Both the position numbers and the translations under genes were made by a program. This document shows, in pieces, positions 1-8,707 of a stretch of 64,000 nt of DNA (positions within the stretch are counted from its first letter, which is position 1; every line of letters begins with the position of its first letter). Origin of the DNA: Alcanivorax sp. REN37 (lineage in GTDB: Bacteria > Pseudomonadota > Gammaproteobacteria > Pseudomonadales > Alcanivoracaceae); the NCBI RefSeq assembly GCF_041102775.1, contig NZ_JBGCUO010000001.1, positions 1,054,001 to 1,118,000 of the forward strand. The letters are read 5' to 3'. The notes beneath the pieces were generated by a model that saw only the letters and a program-made list of their open reading frames with translations, searched no databases and was not told where the DNA came from.

Positions 1-657
1 GGCGCGGGAGGCCAGTTCCGGGGTGTCGTTATACTTGCTCGACAGCGCGCCCATGGCATCGAAGAAGGTGCTCATGGTCCAGTGCTCTTCCTCGCCGCCG
101 CCGGCGAACAGAATGTCCTGTTTGCCGAGCTGGATCTGCTCCATGGCGGCGCCGATGCAATGGGCACTGGTGGCACAGGCGGAGGCGATTGACAGGTTCA
201 GCCCCTTGATCTTGAACGGCGTGGCCAGGCAGGCGGACACGGTGCTGGCCATGGTGCGGGTGACCATGTAAGGGCCAACACGCTTGACGCCTTTCTCGCG
301 GGCGATGTCGATGCCTTCTACTTGGTTGGCCGAGGACGCGCCGCCGGAGCCGGCCAGCAGACCGGTGCGTGGGTTGGAAACTTGTTCCGGCGTCAGGCCG
401 GCATCGTCGATGGCCTGTTGCATGGCCAAGTAGGCATAGGCCGCGGCGTCGCCCATGAAGCGACGCGCCTTGCGGTCGATCAGTGCATCCAAATCAAGAT
501 CCGGACGGCCGGAGACTTGACTGCGCAGCCCGTGTTCACGGTAGCTGTCGTTGAAGCGGATACCGGAGCGCCCGTGGCGCAGGGATTCGGTCACAGTGGC
601 CGGATCGTTGCCCAGGCAGGAGGTGATGCCGATGCCGGTGATGACGACTCGTCTCAT
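1..657 (-). CDS. fabB: Beta-ketoacyl-ACP synthase I (N-terminal part; runs off window)
   Basis: Condensing enzyme that extends acyl-ACP with malonyl-ACP in type II fatty acid synthesis and is needed for unsaturated chains. The first 219 codons are present, starting at ATG 657 with [10 protein letters not shown]; the C-terminal half, including the two catalytic histidines, lies beyond base 1. The active-site cysteine is in [16 protein letters not shown] (about residues 155-170), which matches E. coli FabB nearly residue for residue, and is followed by [14 protein letters not shown]. It lies 18 bp downstream of fabA on the same strand, the usual fabAB operon, so it is probably transcribed from the fabA promoter. 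FabF is the nearest alternative, but the fabA pairing and the ACATS motif favour FabB. Confidence 0.95.
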   Translation of the reverse strand, partial: MRRVVITGIGITSCLGNDPATVTESLRHGRSGIRFNDSYREHGLRSQVSGRPDLDLDALIDRKARRFMGDAAAYAYLAMQQAIDDAGLTPEQVSNPRTGLLAGSGGASSANQVEGIDIAREKGVKRVGPYMVTRTMASTVSACLATPFKIKGLNLSIASACATSAHCIGAAMEQIQLGKQDILFAGGGEEEHWTMSTFFDAMGALSSKYNDTPELASRA

Positions 658-675
658 TGCGGTGGTTTCCTTCGT

Positions 676-1212
676 TTAGAAACTGTCCGTAGAAGTGAAC
701 AGGCCGACCCGCAGGTCATTGGCTTGATAGATGTCGCGCCCGTCCACGGACACGGTGCCATCGGCGATGCCGAGGATCAGCTTGCGTGCGATCACTCGCT
801 TCACGTCGAGGCGGTAGGTGACGCGCTTGGCAGAGGGCAGGATCTGCCCGGAAAACTTCACTTCGCCAACGCCGAGGGCGCGGCCGCGGCCCGGGTGACC
901 AAGCCAGCCGAGGTGGAAGCCGACCAATTGCCACATGGCATCCAGGCCCAGGCAGCCCGGCATCACCGGGTCGGATTCGAAATGGCAATCGAAGAACCAC
1001 AGGTCAGGGCGGATATCGAGTTCGGCGATGATCTCGCCCTTGCCGTAACGGCCACCTTCTTCACTGATGCGGATGATGCGGTCCATCATCAGCATGTTCG
1101 GCAACGGCAACCGCGCATTCCCCGGGCCGAACAACTCACCGTGGCCACAGGCCAACAGCTCGTCCCGGTCAAAACTATTCTTCCGCACTGGATCCAAGGT
1201 CACAGACTCCAT
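676..1212 (-). CDS. fabA: 3-hydroxydecanoyl-ACP dehydratase/isomerase
   Basis: Dehydrates 3-hydroxydecanoyl-ACP and isomerises trans-2- to cis-3-decenoyl-ACP, the branch point to unsaturated fatty acids. The hotdog-fold protein has the catalytic histidine in [15 protein letters not shown] and the catalytic aspartate in [14 protein letters not shown] chose ATG 1212, giving 178 aa (E. coli 172). The frame also opens at a GTG at 1242, but that adds ten residues not seen in the family. Forms an operon with fabB. An extended -10 and a possible repressor site lie just upstream. Confidence 0.95.
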   Translation of the reverse strand: MESVTLDPVRKNSFDRDELLACGHGELFGPGNARLPLPNMLMMDRIIRISEEGGRYGKGEIIAELDIRPDLWFFDCHFESDPVMPGCLGLDAMWQLVGFHLGWLGHPGRGRALGVGEVKFSGQILPSAKRVTYRLDVKRVIARKLILGIADGTVSVDGRDIYQANDLRVGLFTSTDSF

Positions 1213-1256
1213 CACTGAACGCTTCTGTCGCAAGACGGTCACATGGCCATCTCAGG

Positions 1257-1272
1257 CGCCGCTATCATAACA
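1257..1272 (-). promoter_or_regulatory. Candidate fabA promoter (extended -10)
   Basis: Reading the minus strand, TGTTATGAT occupies 1272-1264: a TG-type extended -10 with hexamer TATGAT. Transcription would start near 1257, about 45 nt before the fabA ATG. No good -35 hexamer is placed 17 bp upstream, as is common for extended -10 promoters. Called from sequence match only. Confidence 0.4.
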
Positions 1273-1280
1273 AAGCGAGT

Positions 1281-1298
1281 GTGACAGGCATGTACGCG
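1281..1298. promoter_or_regulatory. Candidate FabR/DesT-type operator upstream of fabA
   Basis: The plus strand reads GTGACAGGCATGTACGCG, an imperfect inverted repeat. The half TGTACGC matches the TGTACGC arm of the FabR palindrome as I recall it. It covers the -35 region of the candidate fabA promoter, where a TetR-type repressor of unsaturated fatty acid genes would act. The regulator gene itself is not in the window, so this is a motif-level suggestion. Confidence 0.25.
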
Positions 1299-1648
1299 AC
1301 CGGGTCTGAATTATGTCAAGGTGTTGCAGGCTGCAACGCCGGGTGTATCAAAAAAAGCCCTTTTGTCTCAACTACTTTAGTCTTTGCAGGACGGTGCTGG
1401 GGCAGTGTAAAACTTGAAATCAACGCCGCCCTCGCGGAAGCTATGCGGCCCGGTTCCAGCCGGCTGCGTCGCCGCGCAGTGGCGGCCGGGTCAGGGCTCT
1501 TCTCCACCGACAGGGATGGCGGAGCGGGGCACAGCTGCCGTCGCCGCCAAGCCTGTATCCGTCAGGCGGCCGGGATGGCCGCAGGGTCGTGCGAGGGTAT
1601 GCGCGGTCTGCCTACCTTCAATGACAACCTCGGCCGCGGGAGCGTGTT

Positions 1649-3610
1649 GTGATAGCGGAAATAGGACACTTTGCAGTCTGGATGGCCTTGTTACTGGCGG
1701 TCCTGCAAGCCTTTTTGCCCCTCATCGGTGTACGTCTCCAGCACGGTGGTTGGATCGCCAGCGCCCGGCCGCTGGCCGTGATGCAGTGGCTGCTGGTGAC
1801 GGTGGGCATCATCACCCTCGGCTATGCCTTCTATGTGAATGACTTCTCCATCGCTTACGTCTCCAACCACTCCAACTCGGCGCTGCCGTGGGGCTATCGC
1901 CTGTCCGCCATCTGGGGCGGTCATGAAGGCTCGTTGTTGCTGTGGGCGTGGATGCTGGCGAGCTGGGGCGCAGCAGTGGCGCTGCTAAGCCGCTCGGTAC
2001 CGGACGCGATCTCAGCGCGGGTGCTGGCGGTGATGGGCATGATCGGCATTGGTTTTATGTCGTTCATGCTGCTCACCTCCAACCCGTTTGACCGCAACCT
2101 GCCGTGGTTCCCGCTGGATGGTGGCGATCTCAATCCGCTGCTGCAGGATCCGGGGCTGATCGTGCACCCACCGATGTTGTACATGGGCTATGTCGGCTTC
2201 TCAGTGGCGTTTGCGTTTGCGGTGGCCGGGCTGATGGCGGGCCGGTTGGACCCAGCATGGGCGCGTTGGGCGCGGCCGTGGACCACGGTGGCGTGGTCGT
2301 TTCTGACGGTGGGCATCGCGCTCGGCTCCTGGTGGGCGTACTACGAACTGGGTTGGGGCGGCTGGTGGTTCTGGGATCCGGTGGAAAACGCTTCGTTGAT
2401 GCCGTGGCTGTCGGGTACCGCTTTGATTCACTCGTTGGCGGTCACCGAAAAGCGCAACCTGTTCCGTGCTTGGACGGTGTTGCTGGCGATCCTGACCTTC
2501 TCGTTGAGCCTGTTGGGCACCTTCTTAGTGCGCTCCGGCATCCTTACGTCAGTGCATGCGTTCGCCAATGACCCGGAGCGCGGCACCTTTGTATTGATCT
2601 TTTTGGCGTTGGTGGCCGGCGGCTCATTGCTGCTGTTTGCGCTGCGGGCGGGGCAACTGCGCAACACCGCCGGTTTCCAACTGCTGTCTCGTGAGTCGAT
2701 GCTGTTGGGCAACAACCTGTTGCTGCTGACTGCGGCATTTGTAGTGCTGGCCGGCACGCTGTTCCCGCTGATCGGCGACGCCTTTGATCTGAAGATTTCT
2801 ATCAGTGCGCCGTACTTCAATATGTTCTTCATCCCGCTGACGCTGGCGCTGATGGCGTTGGTGGTGCTGGGTGTAATGTCGAACTGGAAAAGTCAGCGCG
2901 TCGAACGCCTGCGCAGCCGGGTGCTGCCGTTGGTGCCAGCGGCCATCCTCGGTGGTGTAGGGGCGGCACTGCTGCCGGGCGGCACCCATTGGTCCGGCAC
3001 CCTGGGTCTGATCGCAGTGGCGTGGGTGGTGATCGGCCATTTGGATGATCTGGTGCGCAAGGCGCTGGCGTTCCGGAGCGGCCTGTTCAAGGGCCTGCGG
3101 CGCCTCGGCCGCAGCTACTACGGCATGGTGTTTGCCCACCTCGGTCTGGCGTGGATGGTGGCCGGCATTGTGTTGGTGTCCCATCACGAGATCGAGCGCG
3201 ATGTGCGCATGATGCCTGGTGATCAGGTGTCTGTGGGCGGCTACGATTTTGCCTTCACGCAGCTGGAGGATGGTGTTGGCCCCAACTACGACACCGTCAA
3301 GGCGACCTTCGAAGTGACCCGCAATGGCAAGCCGGTGAAGGTCATGCACCCAGAAAAGCGCACCTACCACGTCAGCGGTATGGTGATGACCCAGGTGGCG
3401 TTGCGGCCGAGCCTGCTCAACGACCTCTACGTGGCACTTGGGGAACCGCTCGACCGGCCTGATGCCTGGGCGGTGCGTATCTACTACAAGCCGGGCGTGC
3501 GCTGGTTGTGGCTGGGAGCGCTGATGATGGCGCTGGGTGGTTTGCTGGCGGTGTCCGACCGCCGCTACCGGTCGCGTAAGAATGCAGAATCCGCGGAGGC
3601 GCTGGCATGA
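1649..3610 (+). CDS. ccmF: Cytochrome c haem lyase subunit CcmF
   Basis: Integral membrane component of the System I cytochrome c synthetase that, with CcmH and CcmI, attaches haem to apocytochrome CXXCH motifs on the periplasmic side. 653 aa with many hydrophobic segments. The WWD haem-handling motif is at residues 236-248 (WGGWWFWDPVENA), and HPPMLYMG at 173-180 carries a conserved histidine. GTG start at 1649 gives the family N-terminus MIAEIGHF. The stop overlaps the ccmG start (ATGA). ccmF is the first gene of this cluster; ccmA-E are not upstream, where fabA lies instead. Confidence 0.95.
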   Translation: MIAEIGHFAVWMALLLAVLQAFLPLIGVRLQHGGWIASARPLAVMQWLLVTVGIITLGYAFYVNDFSIAYVSNHSNSALPWGYRLSAIWGGHEGSLLLWAWMLASWGAAVALLSRSVPDAISARVLAVMGMIGIGFMSFMLLTSNPFDRNLPWFPLDGGDLNPLLQDPGLIVHPPMLYMGYVGFSVAFAFAVAGLMAGRLDPAWARWARPWTTVAWSFLTVGIALGSWWAYYELGWGGWWFWDPVENASLMPWLSGTALIHSLAVTEKRNLFRAWTVLLAILTFSLSLLGTFLVRSGILTSVHAFANDPERGTFVLIFLALVAGGSLLLFALRAGQLRNTAGFQLLSRESMLLGNNLLLLTAAFVVLAGTLFPLIGDAFDLKISISAPYFNMFFIPLTLALMALVVLGVMSNWKSQRVERLRSRVLPLVPAAILGGVGAALLPGGTHWSGTLGLIAVAWVVIGHLDDLVRKALAFRSGLFKGLRRLGRSYYGMVFAHLGLAWMVAGIVLVSHHEIERDVRMMPGDQVSVGGYDFAFTQLEDGVGPNYDTVKATFEVTRNGKPVKVMHPEKRTYHVSGMVMTQVALRPSLLNDLYVALGEPLDRPDAWAVRIYYKPGVRWLWLGALMMALGGLLAVSDRRYRSRKNAESAEALA

Positions 3611-4143
3611 AGAAGTCGCTTTGGGGGGTAATCCCGCTGCTGATTTTTGTTGCCCTGGTGGTGATGCTGTATCGCGGCCTGGGCCGTGATACCGAAACCC
3701 TGCCCTCGGCGTTGGTGGGCCAGCCGGTGCCGGCGTTCTCATTGCCGTCGCTGATTGATGACCAACGCCAGCTTGATCCGGCACTACTGAAAGGTGAGTG
3801 GACGCTGCTCAATGTCTGGGCCACCTGGTGCCCGACCTGCTACGTGGAGCATCCCTATCTAGTGGATGTGGCCCAGCAGGGCGTGCGTATCATCGGTGTT
3901 AACTACAAGGACAAGCGCGATAAGGCGCTGCAATACCTGGCCGATTTGGGTAATCCCTACCGCGAAGTGATCGTCGATCAGCGCGGTGATTTCGCCATGG
4001 ATTTGGGGGTGTACGGTGCGCCGGAAACCTTCCTCATCAACCCGCAAGGGCGCATCGTGTTGCGCTTTGCCGGGGAGTTTAATCAGAGCGTGTGGCAGGA
4101 GCGTTTCCTGCCGCTGATCGAAGCCGGGGAGGGCGCACCATGA
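3607..4143 (+). CDS. ccmG: Periplasmic thiol-disulfide oxidoreductase CcmG/DsbE
   Basis: Membrane-anchored thioredoxin-like protein that reduces the CXXC haem-binding cysteines of apocytochrome c or CcmH before haem attachment. 178 aa: an N-terminal transmembrane anchor (about residues 5-22), then a thioredoxin fold with WCPTC at residues 74-78 and the cis-proline region near YGAPETFLI. It overlaps both neighbours by ATGA junctions, so translation is probably coupled through the ccmFGHI operon. Confidence 0.94.
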   Translation: MKKSLWGVIPLLIFVALVVMLYRGLGRDTETLPSALVGQPVPAFSLPSLIDDQRQLDPALLKGEWTLLNVWATWCPTCYVEHPYLVDVAQQGVRIIGVNYKDKRDKALQYLADLGNPYREVIVDQRGDFAMDLGVYGAPETFLINPQGRIVLRFAGEFNQSVWQERFLPLIEAGEGAP

Positions 4144-4562
4144 TGCGTTCCTTGTTGCTGTGCCTGATGCTGGTGTTGCCGCTCGGTGCGGCGGCGGTGA
4201 TCGATGTGTATGAGTTCGAGACCGCTGAGCAGGAGCAGCGCTTTCGTGCGCTGACCCAGGAATTGCGCTGCCCGAAATGCCAGAACCAGAGCATCGCCGA
4301 CTCCGATGCCGACATTGCTGGCGACATGCGCGCCCGCACCGCGTTGATGCTGCGTGAAGGCCACAGCGACCGAGAAGTGGTGGATTACTTCCGCGCTCGC
4401 TATGGCGACTTTGTGTCCTACCGGCCGCCGGTGGCGCTCAACACTGCGTTGCTGTGGTTCAGCCCGCTGCTGATCCTGCTGATCGGTGGGGTGCTAGTGG
4501 TGCGCGCACTGCGCCGCGCCAACCGCGCGCCGCTTGAGGATGACAACGAGGAGACCCACTGA
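4140..4562 (+). CDS. ccmH: Cytochrome c maturation protein CcmH (thiol domain)
   Basis: Periplasmic thiol protein of the haem lyase complex. 140 aa from the ATG at 4140, which overlaps the ccmG stop; a longer upstream frame is not needed. It starts with a cleavable-looking signal sequence (MMRSLLLCLMLVLPLGAAA). The CcmH signature LRCPKCQNQ is at residues 42-50, with the redox pair C44/C47, and a C-terminal membrane helix spans about 105-125. As in Pseudomonas, the TPR half fused to E. coli CcmH is here a separate gene, ccmI. Confidence 0.94.
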   Translation: MMRSLLLCLMLVLPLGAAAVIDVYEFETAEQEQRFRALTQELRCPKCQNQSIADSDADIAGDMRARTALMLREGHSDREVVDYFRARYGDFVSYRPPVALNTALLWFSPLLILLIGGVLVVRALRRANRAPLEDDNEETH

Positions 4563-5590
4563 TGTTGTGGCCAGTCCTGATTGCTTTTGTTGCTCTGGTC
4601 ACGCTGTGGCTGATGTGGATGTGGGCGCGCGAAGCCCGTCGTGAAGGCACCCGGTTGTCGCCGGCGCTGCTGGCCAGCGGGTTGCTAGTGCCAATCTTGG
4701 CGGTGGGTTTGTATGGCGTGCGCGGCTTCCACCCAGACACCGCGGAGTGGGTGGACGACGTGCGGACGCTTGAGCCGATGGCCCGCCAGTTGGCCGCCGG
4801 TGAAACGCCGGACAGCGTGGCGGAAGGCGTCACCGCGCCGCGCTTGGCACGGGTGCTGCAGCGCGAACTGGCGCGCAGCCCGAGCGCCGACGGCTGGTAT
4901 GCGCTCGGCGTACTGTACGGTGAACTGGAAGTGCCGCAGCTGGCGGTGGAGTCAGCGCGCAAGGCGTTGCGGTTGGACCCGGACTCACTGTCGAACCAAC
5001 TGCTGCTGGCGCAGGGCCTGATGGGGGAAGCTGGCGGCCGTCTCACTGACGAGGCCGGCGACCTGCTGGACGGTATTCTGGCTCGCTATCCACAGCATGA
5101 CAGCGCGTGGCTGATGGTCGGGCTCGGCGCCATGCAGAGCGGAGATTTCAAGCGCGCTGAACAAGCGTGGGAAGCGTTGCTAGAGCGCCATGGCGACAGT
5201 CAGATCGCCACCATGCTCAACCAGAATCTAGAGCAGGCGCGCAGCCAAGGTGCGGCGCAGCAATACTTTGCTGAGTTGAGTGTGGACGTGACCAGTGCCA
5301 CGCCGGTGGCCGACGGCGGCACCTTGTTTGTGTTCTTGCAGCGCGCTGGTGAAAGCGGTCAGCCGCTGGCGGCGCGGCGACTGCTGGTGCAGCACCTGCC
5401 GCAGCAAGTCAGCCTGCGCGCCGAAGACTGGCTGCAAGCTTATCCCGCGCCGGATACCGAGCTGGTGGTGGGCGCCCGCTATGCGCCGTCCGCCGCTGCC
5501 GGCGTCGGTGAAGCGCAATACCAAGCCGCCCCGCAGCCGTGGCGGCCGGGCGCGTCGGTGACCTTGGAGCTGTTGCCGCCGCAGTCCTAA
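4562..5590 (+). CDS. ccmI: Cytochrome c maturation TPR protein CcmI/CycH
   Basis: Apocytochrome c chaperone that presents the C-terminus of apocytochromes to CcmF/CcmH. 342 aa: two N-terminal membrane segments (about residues 3-20 and 37-54), a TPR-like periplasmic region near residues 100-220 (WYALGVLYGELEVPQLAVES and repeats), and a beta-rich C-terminal domain of the CycH type. Overlaps ccmH by one base (TGATG). Last gene of the ccm cluster; a 149-bp gap separates it from adk. Confidence 0.9.
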   Translation: MLWPVLIAFVALVTLWLMWMWAREARREGTRLSPALLASGLLVPILAVGLYGVRGFHPDTAEWVDDVRTLEPMARQLAAGETPDSVAEGVTAPRLARVLQRELARSPSADGWYALGVLYGELEVPQLAVESARKALRLDPDSLSNQLLLAQGLMGEAGGRLTDEAGDLLDGILARYPQHDSAWLMVGLGAMQSGDFKRAEQAWEALLERHGDSQIATMLNQNLEQARSQGAAQQYFAELSVDVTSATPVADGGTLFVFLQRAGESGQPLAARRLLVQHLPQQVSLRAEDWLQAYPAPDTELVVGARYAPSAAAGVGEAQYQAAPQPWRPGASVTLELLPPQS

Positions 5591-5640
5591 TCTGCGGCAG
5601 GCCCGACACGGCCGGTTACCGTTTTCGCTTGTCGGTGTAG

Positions 5641-6387
<747 letters not shown>

Positions 6388-6402
6388 GCGGCACGGCAGC
6401 AT

Positions 6403-6430
6403 AAAAACCCCGGCTTGCCGGGGTTTTTTT
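6403..6430 (+). terminator. Rho-independent terminator after adk
   Basis: A hairpin AAAACCCCGG-CTTG-CCGGGGTTTT followed by further T residues, starting 15 bp after the adk stop. The A-tract on the left makes it possibly bidirectional. Confidence 0.9.
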
Positions 6431-6618
6431 ATGGCGCGGCAGTCGCAGACCGCGAGAGTTTTACATTTCCGCTCGGTTGCGGCGACCCGCGCCGATAGTT
6501 TTATTGGCACCATAAGCGCCGGGTCCCCGCAGACCGGCTTTGCTCCCGGGCGACGCAGGCCGGATAATCCCCGATTGATCGTCCGCCGGTGCCGGACACC
6601 TCCCTGAACAGGTACGCG

Positions 6619-7341
6619 ATGACAGCCGTAATGGAAGATCTCAATGTGGTCGAATTCCGTGGCCGCATGCTGATGATGACGGTGTTGCAACTCAACACCC
6701 TCGATTTAGAGCTGCTGCGCACGCATCTCGATCAGCAGCTGACCGACTCCCCCGACTGGCTGCGGGATGTGCCGATCGTGCTGTCGTTCCCGGACGATGC
6801 TGAAGACATCTCGGTGGTGGATCTGACCCTCACCATGGAAGCACTGCGCGACCGTGATATGAACTTGGTGGCGGTGGCGCGTCATGCCGCCATTGATGAG
6901 CAAGACCTGCGCATGCTCGGCATCGGCAGTGTGGTGCTGTCGGCCGGCGGCCGCGCAGTGCCGGTGCCGCGTGATAGCGATGCCAAAGCGACGGCCGCAG
7001 AGCCGGCCCGCGAAACGTTGGTGATCGACCAACCGGTGCGTTCCGGCCAACAAATTTACAGCCGCGGAGACTTGGTGGTGCTGGCGCCGGTAGGCACCGG
7101 TGCGGAACTGATGGCCGAAGGCCATATCCATGTGTACAGCAATCTGCGCGGGCGGGCCCTGGCCGGCGTGCGCGGTGATACTCGGGCGCGCATCTTCTGC
7201 CAACAGCTTAATGCTGAGTTGGTGTCGATTGCCGGCCACTACCGGGTGTCGGAAGACCTGCCGGAACGCTGGCAGGGTGAAGCAGTGCAACTGACCCTGG
7301 ACGGAGAGGCGATGCTGTTCTCTCCGCTCAAATCCAAATAA
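6619..7341 (+). CDS. minC: Septum site-determining protein MinC
   Basis: FtsZ polymerisation inhibitor that blocks division at the poles when recruited to the membrane by MinD. 240 aa from ATG 6619 (an upstream GTG at 6589 is less likely). The N-terminal inhibitor domain covers about residues 8-100; the C-terminal beta-helix domain has the MinC signature with HIHVYSNLRGRALAGVRGD and IFCQQLNAELVSIAG. First gene of minCDE. Confidence 0.95.
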   Translation: MTAVMEDLNVVEFRGRMLMMTVLQLNTLDLELLRTHLDQQLTDSPDWLRDVPIVLSFPDDAEDISVVDLTLTMEALRDRDMNLVAVARHAAIDEQDLRMLGIGSVVLSAGGRAVPVPRDSDAKATAAEPARETLVIDQPVRSGQQIYSRGDLVVLAPVGTGAELMAEGHIHVYSNLRGRALAGVRGDTRARIFCQQLNAELVSIAGHYRVSEDLPERWQGEAVQLTLDGEAMLFSPLKSK

Positions 7342-7379
7342 GCAGCAGCGTTAGAGCGTCCCTGAAAGGAGAAATGCGC

Positions 7380-8201
7380 GTGACAAAGATTGTCGTGGTG
7401 ACGTCGGGCAAAGGCGGCGTAGGCAAGACCACCTCCAGTGCAGCATTGGGCACCGGCCTGGCGCTGCGTGGCTTTAAAACCACCGTGATCGATTTCGATG
7501 TGGGCCTGCGCAACCTGGACCTGATTATGGGCTGCGAGCGGCGCGTGGTGTACGACTTGGTCAACGTGATCAATGGCGATGCCAACATCCGCCAGGCGCT
7601 GATTAAAGACAAGCGCGTGGAGAATCTCTACATCCTGCCGGCGTCGCAGACGCGCGATAAAGATGCGTTGACCCAAGAAGGCGTGGGCAAAGTGCTGGAC
7701 GCGCTGCGTGACGATATGGCGATGGATTTCATTATCTGTGATAGCCCGGCGGGTATTGAGCGCGGCGCGCTGATGGCGGCGTATTTCGCCGACGAGGCGA
7801 TCGTGGTGTCGAATCCGGAAGTATCCAGTGTGCGTGACTCCGACCGCATTCTCGGCATCCTCGCCAGCAAGACTCGTCATGCCGAACAGGGCAAGGGCGA
7901 CATTCCTGCGCGGCTGCTGCTCACCCGTTACTCCGCCGAACGAGTGGCGCGCGGTGAAATGCTGTCAGTGGAAGACGTGCAAGACATTCTCGCCATTCCG
8001 CTGCTGGGCGTAGTGCCGGAATCTCAAGCAGTATTGAACGCCAGTAACGCCGGTACGCCGGTGATTCTCGATACCCAGTCCGATGCCGGTCAGGCGTATC
8101 TGGACGGTGTCGCGCGCTTCCTGGGTGAGGACGTGGCGCATCGCTTCATCACGGCGCCGAAGAAGGGCCTGCTGGGCCGTTTGTTTGGAGGTCAGGGATG
8201 A
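7380..8201 (+). CDS. minD: Septum site-determining ATPase MinD
   Basis: Membrane-cycling ATPase that recruits MinC and is stimulated by MinE. The deviant Walker A motif SGKGGVGKTT is near the N-terminus, followed by VIDFDVGLRNLD and ICDSPAGIE. The C-terminal amphipathic membrane-targeting helix is KKGLLGRLFGG. The frame opens at ATG 7374, but GTG 7380 is the better start: it gives the family N-terminus MTKIVVVTSG and a normal 8-base gap from the AAGGAG at 7366-7371. Start choice between the two is uncertain. Confidence 0.96.
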   Translation: MTKIVVVTSGKGGVGKTTSSAALGTGLALRGFKTTVIDFDVGLRNLDLIMGCERRVVYDLVNVINGDANIRQALIKDKRVENLYILPASQTRDKDALTQEGVGKVLDALRDDMAMDFIICDSPAGIERGALMAAYFADEAIVVSNPEVSSVRDSDRILGILASKTRHAEQGKGDIPARLLLTRYSAERVARGEMLSVEDVQDILAIPLLGVVPESQAVLNASNAGTPVILDTQSDAGQAYLDGVARFLGEDVAHRFITAPKKGLLGRLFGGQG

Positions 8202-8449
8202 GTATTTTCAGCTATCTGTTGCCGCGCAAACAAAGCACCGCATCGGTGGCCAAAGAACGTTTGCAAATCATCGTCGCCCGCGAGCGTTCCACCCGTGGCG
8301 GCCCAGATTACCTGCCACAGTTGCAGGAAGAATTGCTGGCAGTGGTGCGCAAATATGTGCCAGTAGATCCGGATGCGGTGAGCCTGCAGGTGGATCGCGA
8401 TACCGGCTGCGACATTCTCGAACTCAATATCACGCTGCCGGAACAATGA
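8198..8449 (+). CDS. minE: Cell division topological specificity factor MinE
   Basis: Small dimer that stimulates MinD ATPase and drives pole-to-pole oscillation. 83 aa. N-terminal membrane-binding and MinD-contact segment MSIFSYLLPR...AKERLQIIVARERS, then the topological specificity domain ending DILELNITLPEQ. Overlaps minD by ATGA. Last gene of the operon and followed directly by a terminator. Confidence 0.96.
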   Translation: MSIFSYLLPRKQSTASVAKERLQIIVARERSTRGGPDYLPQLQEELLAVVRKYVPVDPDAVSLQVDRDTGCDILELNITLPEQ

Positions 8450-8461
8450 ATGCAGCAGTGT

Positions 8462-8490
8462 AAAAAAGGCGGCCAGTGGCCGCTTTTTTT
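8462..8490 (+). terminator. Rho-independent terminator after minE
   Basis: Hairpin GCGGCC-AGT-GGCCGC flanked by six A and seven T, giving a near-perfect bidirectional stem 12 bp after the minE stop. Confidence 0.92.
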
Positions 8491-8707
8491 ATGCGTGATC
8501 TTTGTATTCCCAGTGGCGGAGAGACGGTGCGGAAGGCGTGCAGTAGCAAGCTGTGGCAGCTGCATTGCCGCAGTCCGGCGAAACGAAATTGAAACGGTCG
8601 TGAAAAAACATCTCAGCTGGCTAAATTATGTACCACCCTATTTTTATTTATGTTAATTTCCTGCCGTTGCAGTACCCAAACATTCTTGACGGTTTAGGAG
8701 ATCTATC

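Larger units (their letters stand above)
1213..1648. other. Divergent intergenic region fabA / ccmF
   Basis: 436 bp with no convincing gene. It holds the fabA promoter elements near 1257-1298 and a perfect inverted repeat GTTGCAG-G-CTGCAAC at 1323-1337. The stretch at 1440-1648 is GC-rich and probably carries the ccmF leader, but I see no clear -10/-35 for ccmF. Small open frames here have no recognisable product. Confidence 0.5.

Noticed and set aside
1281-1842. Overlapping small plus-strand frames between fabA and ccmF
   Set aside because: No ribosome site, no motif and overlap with the ccmF start; they are not supported as genes.
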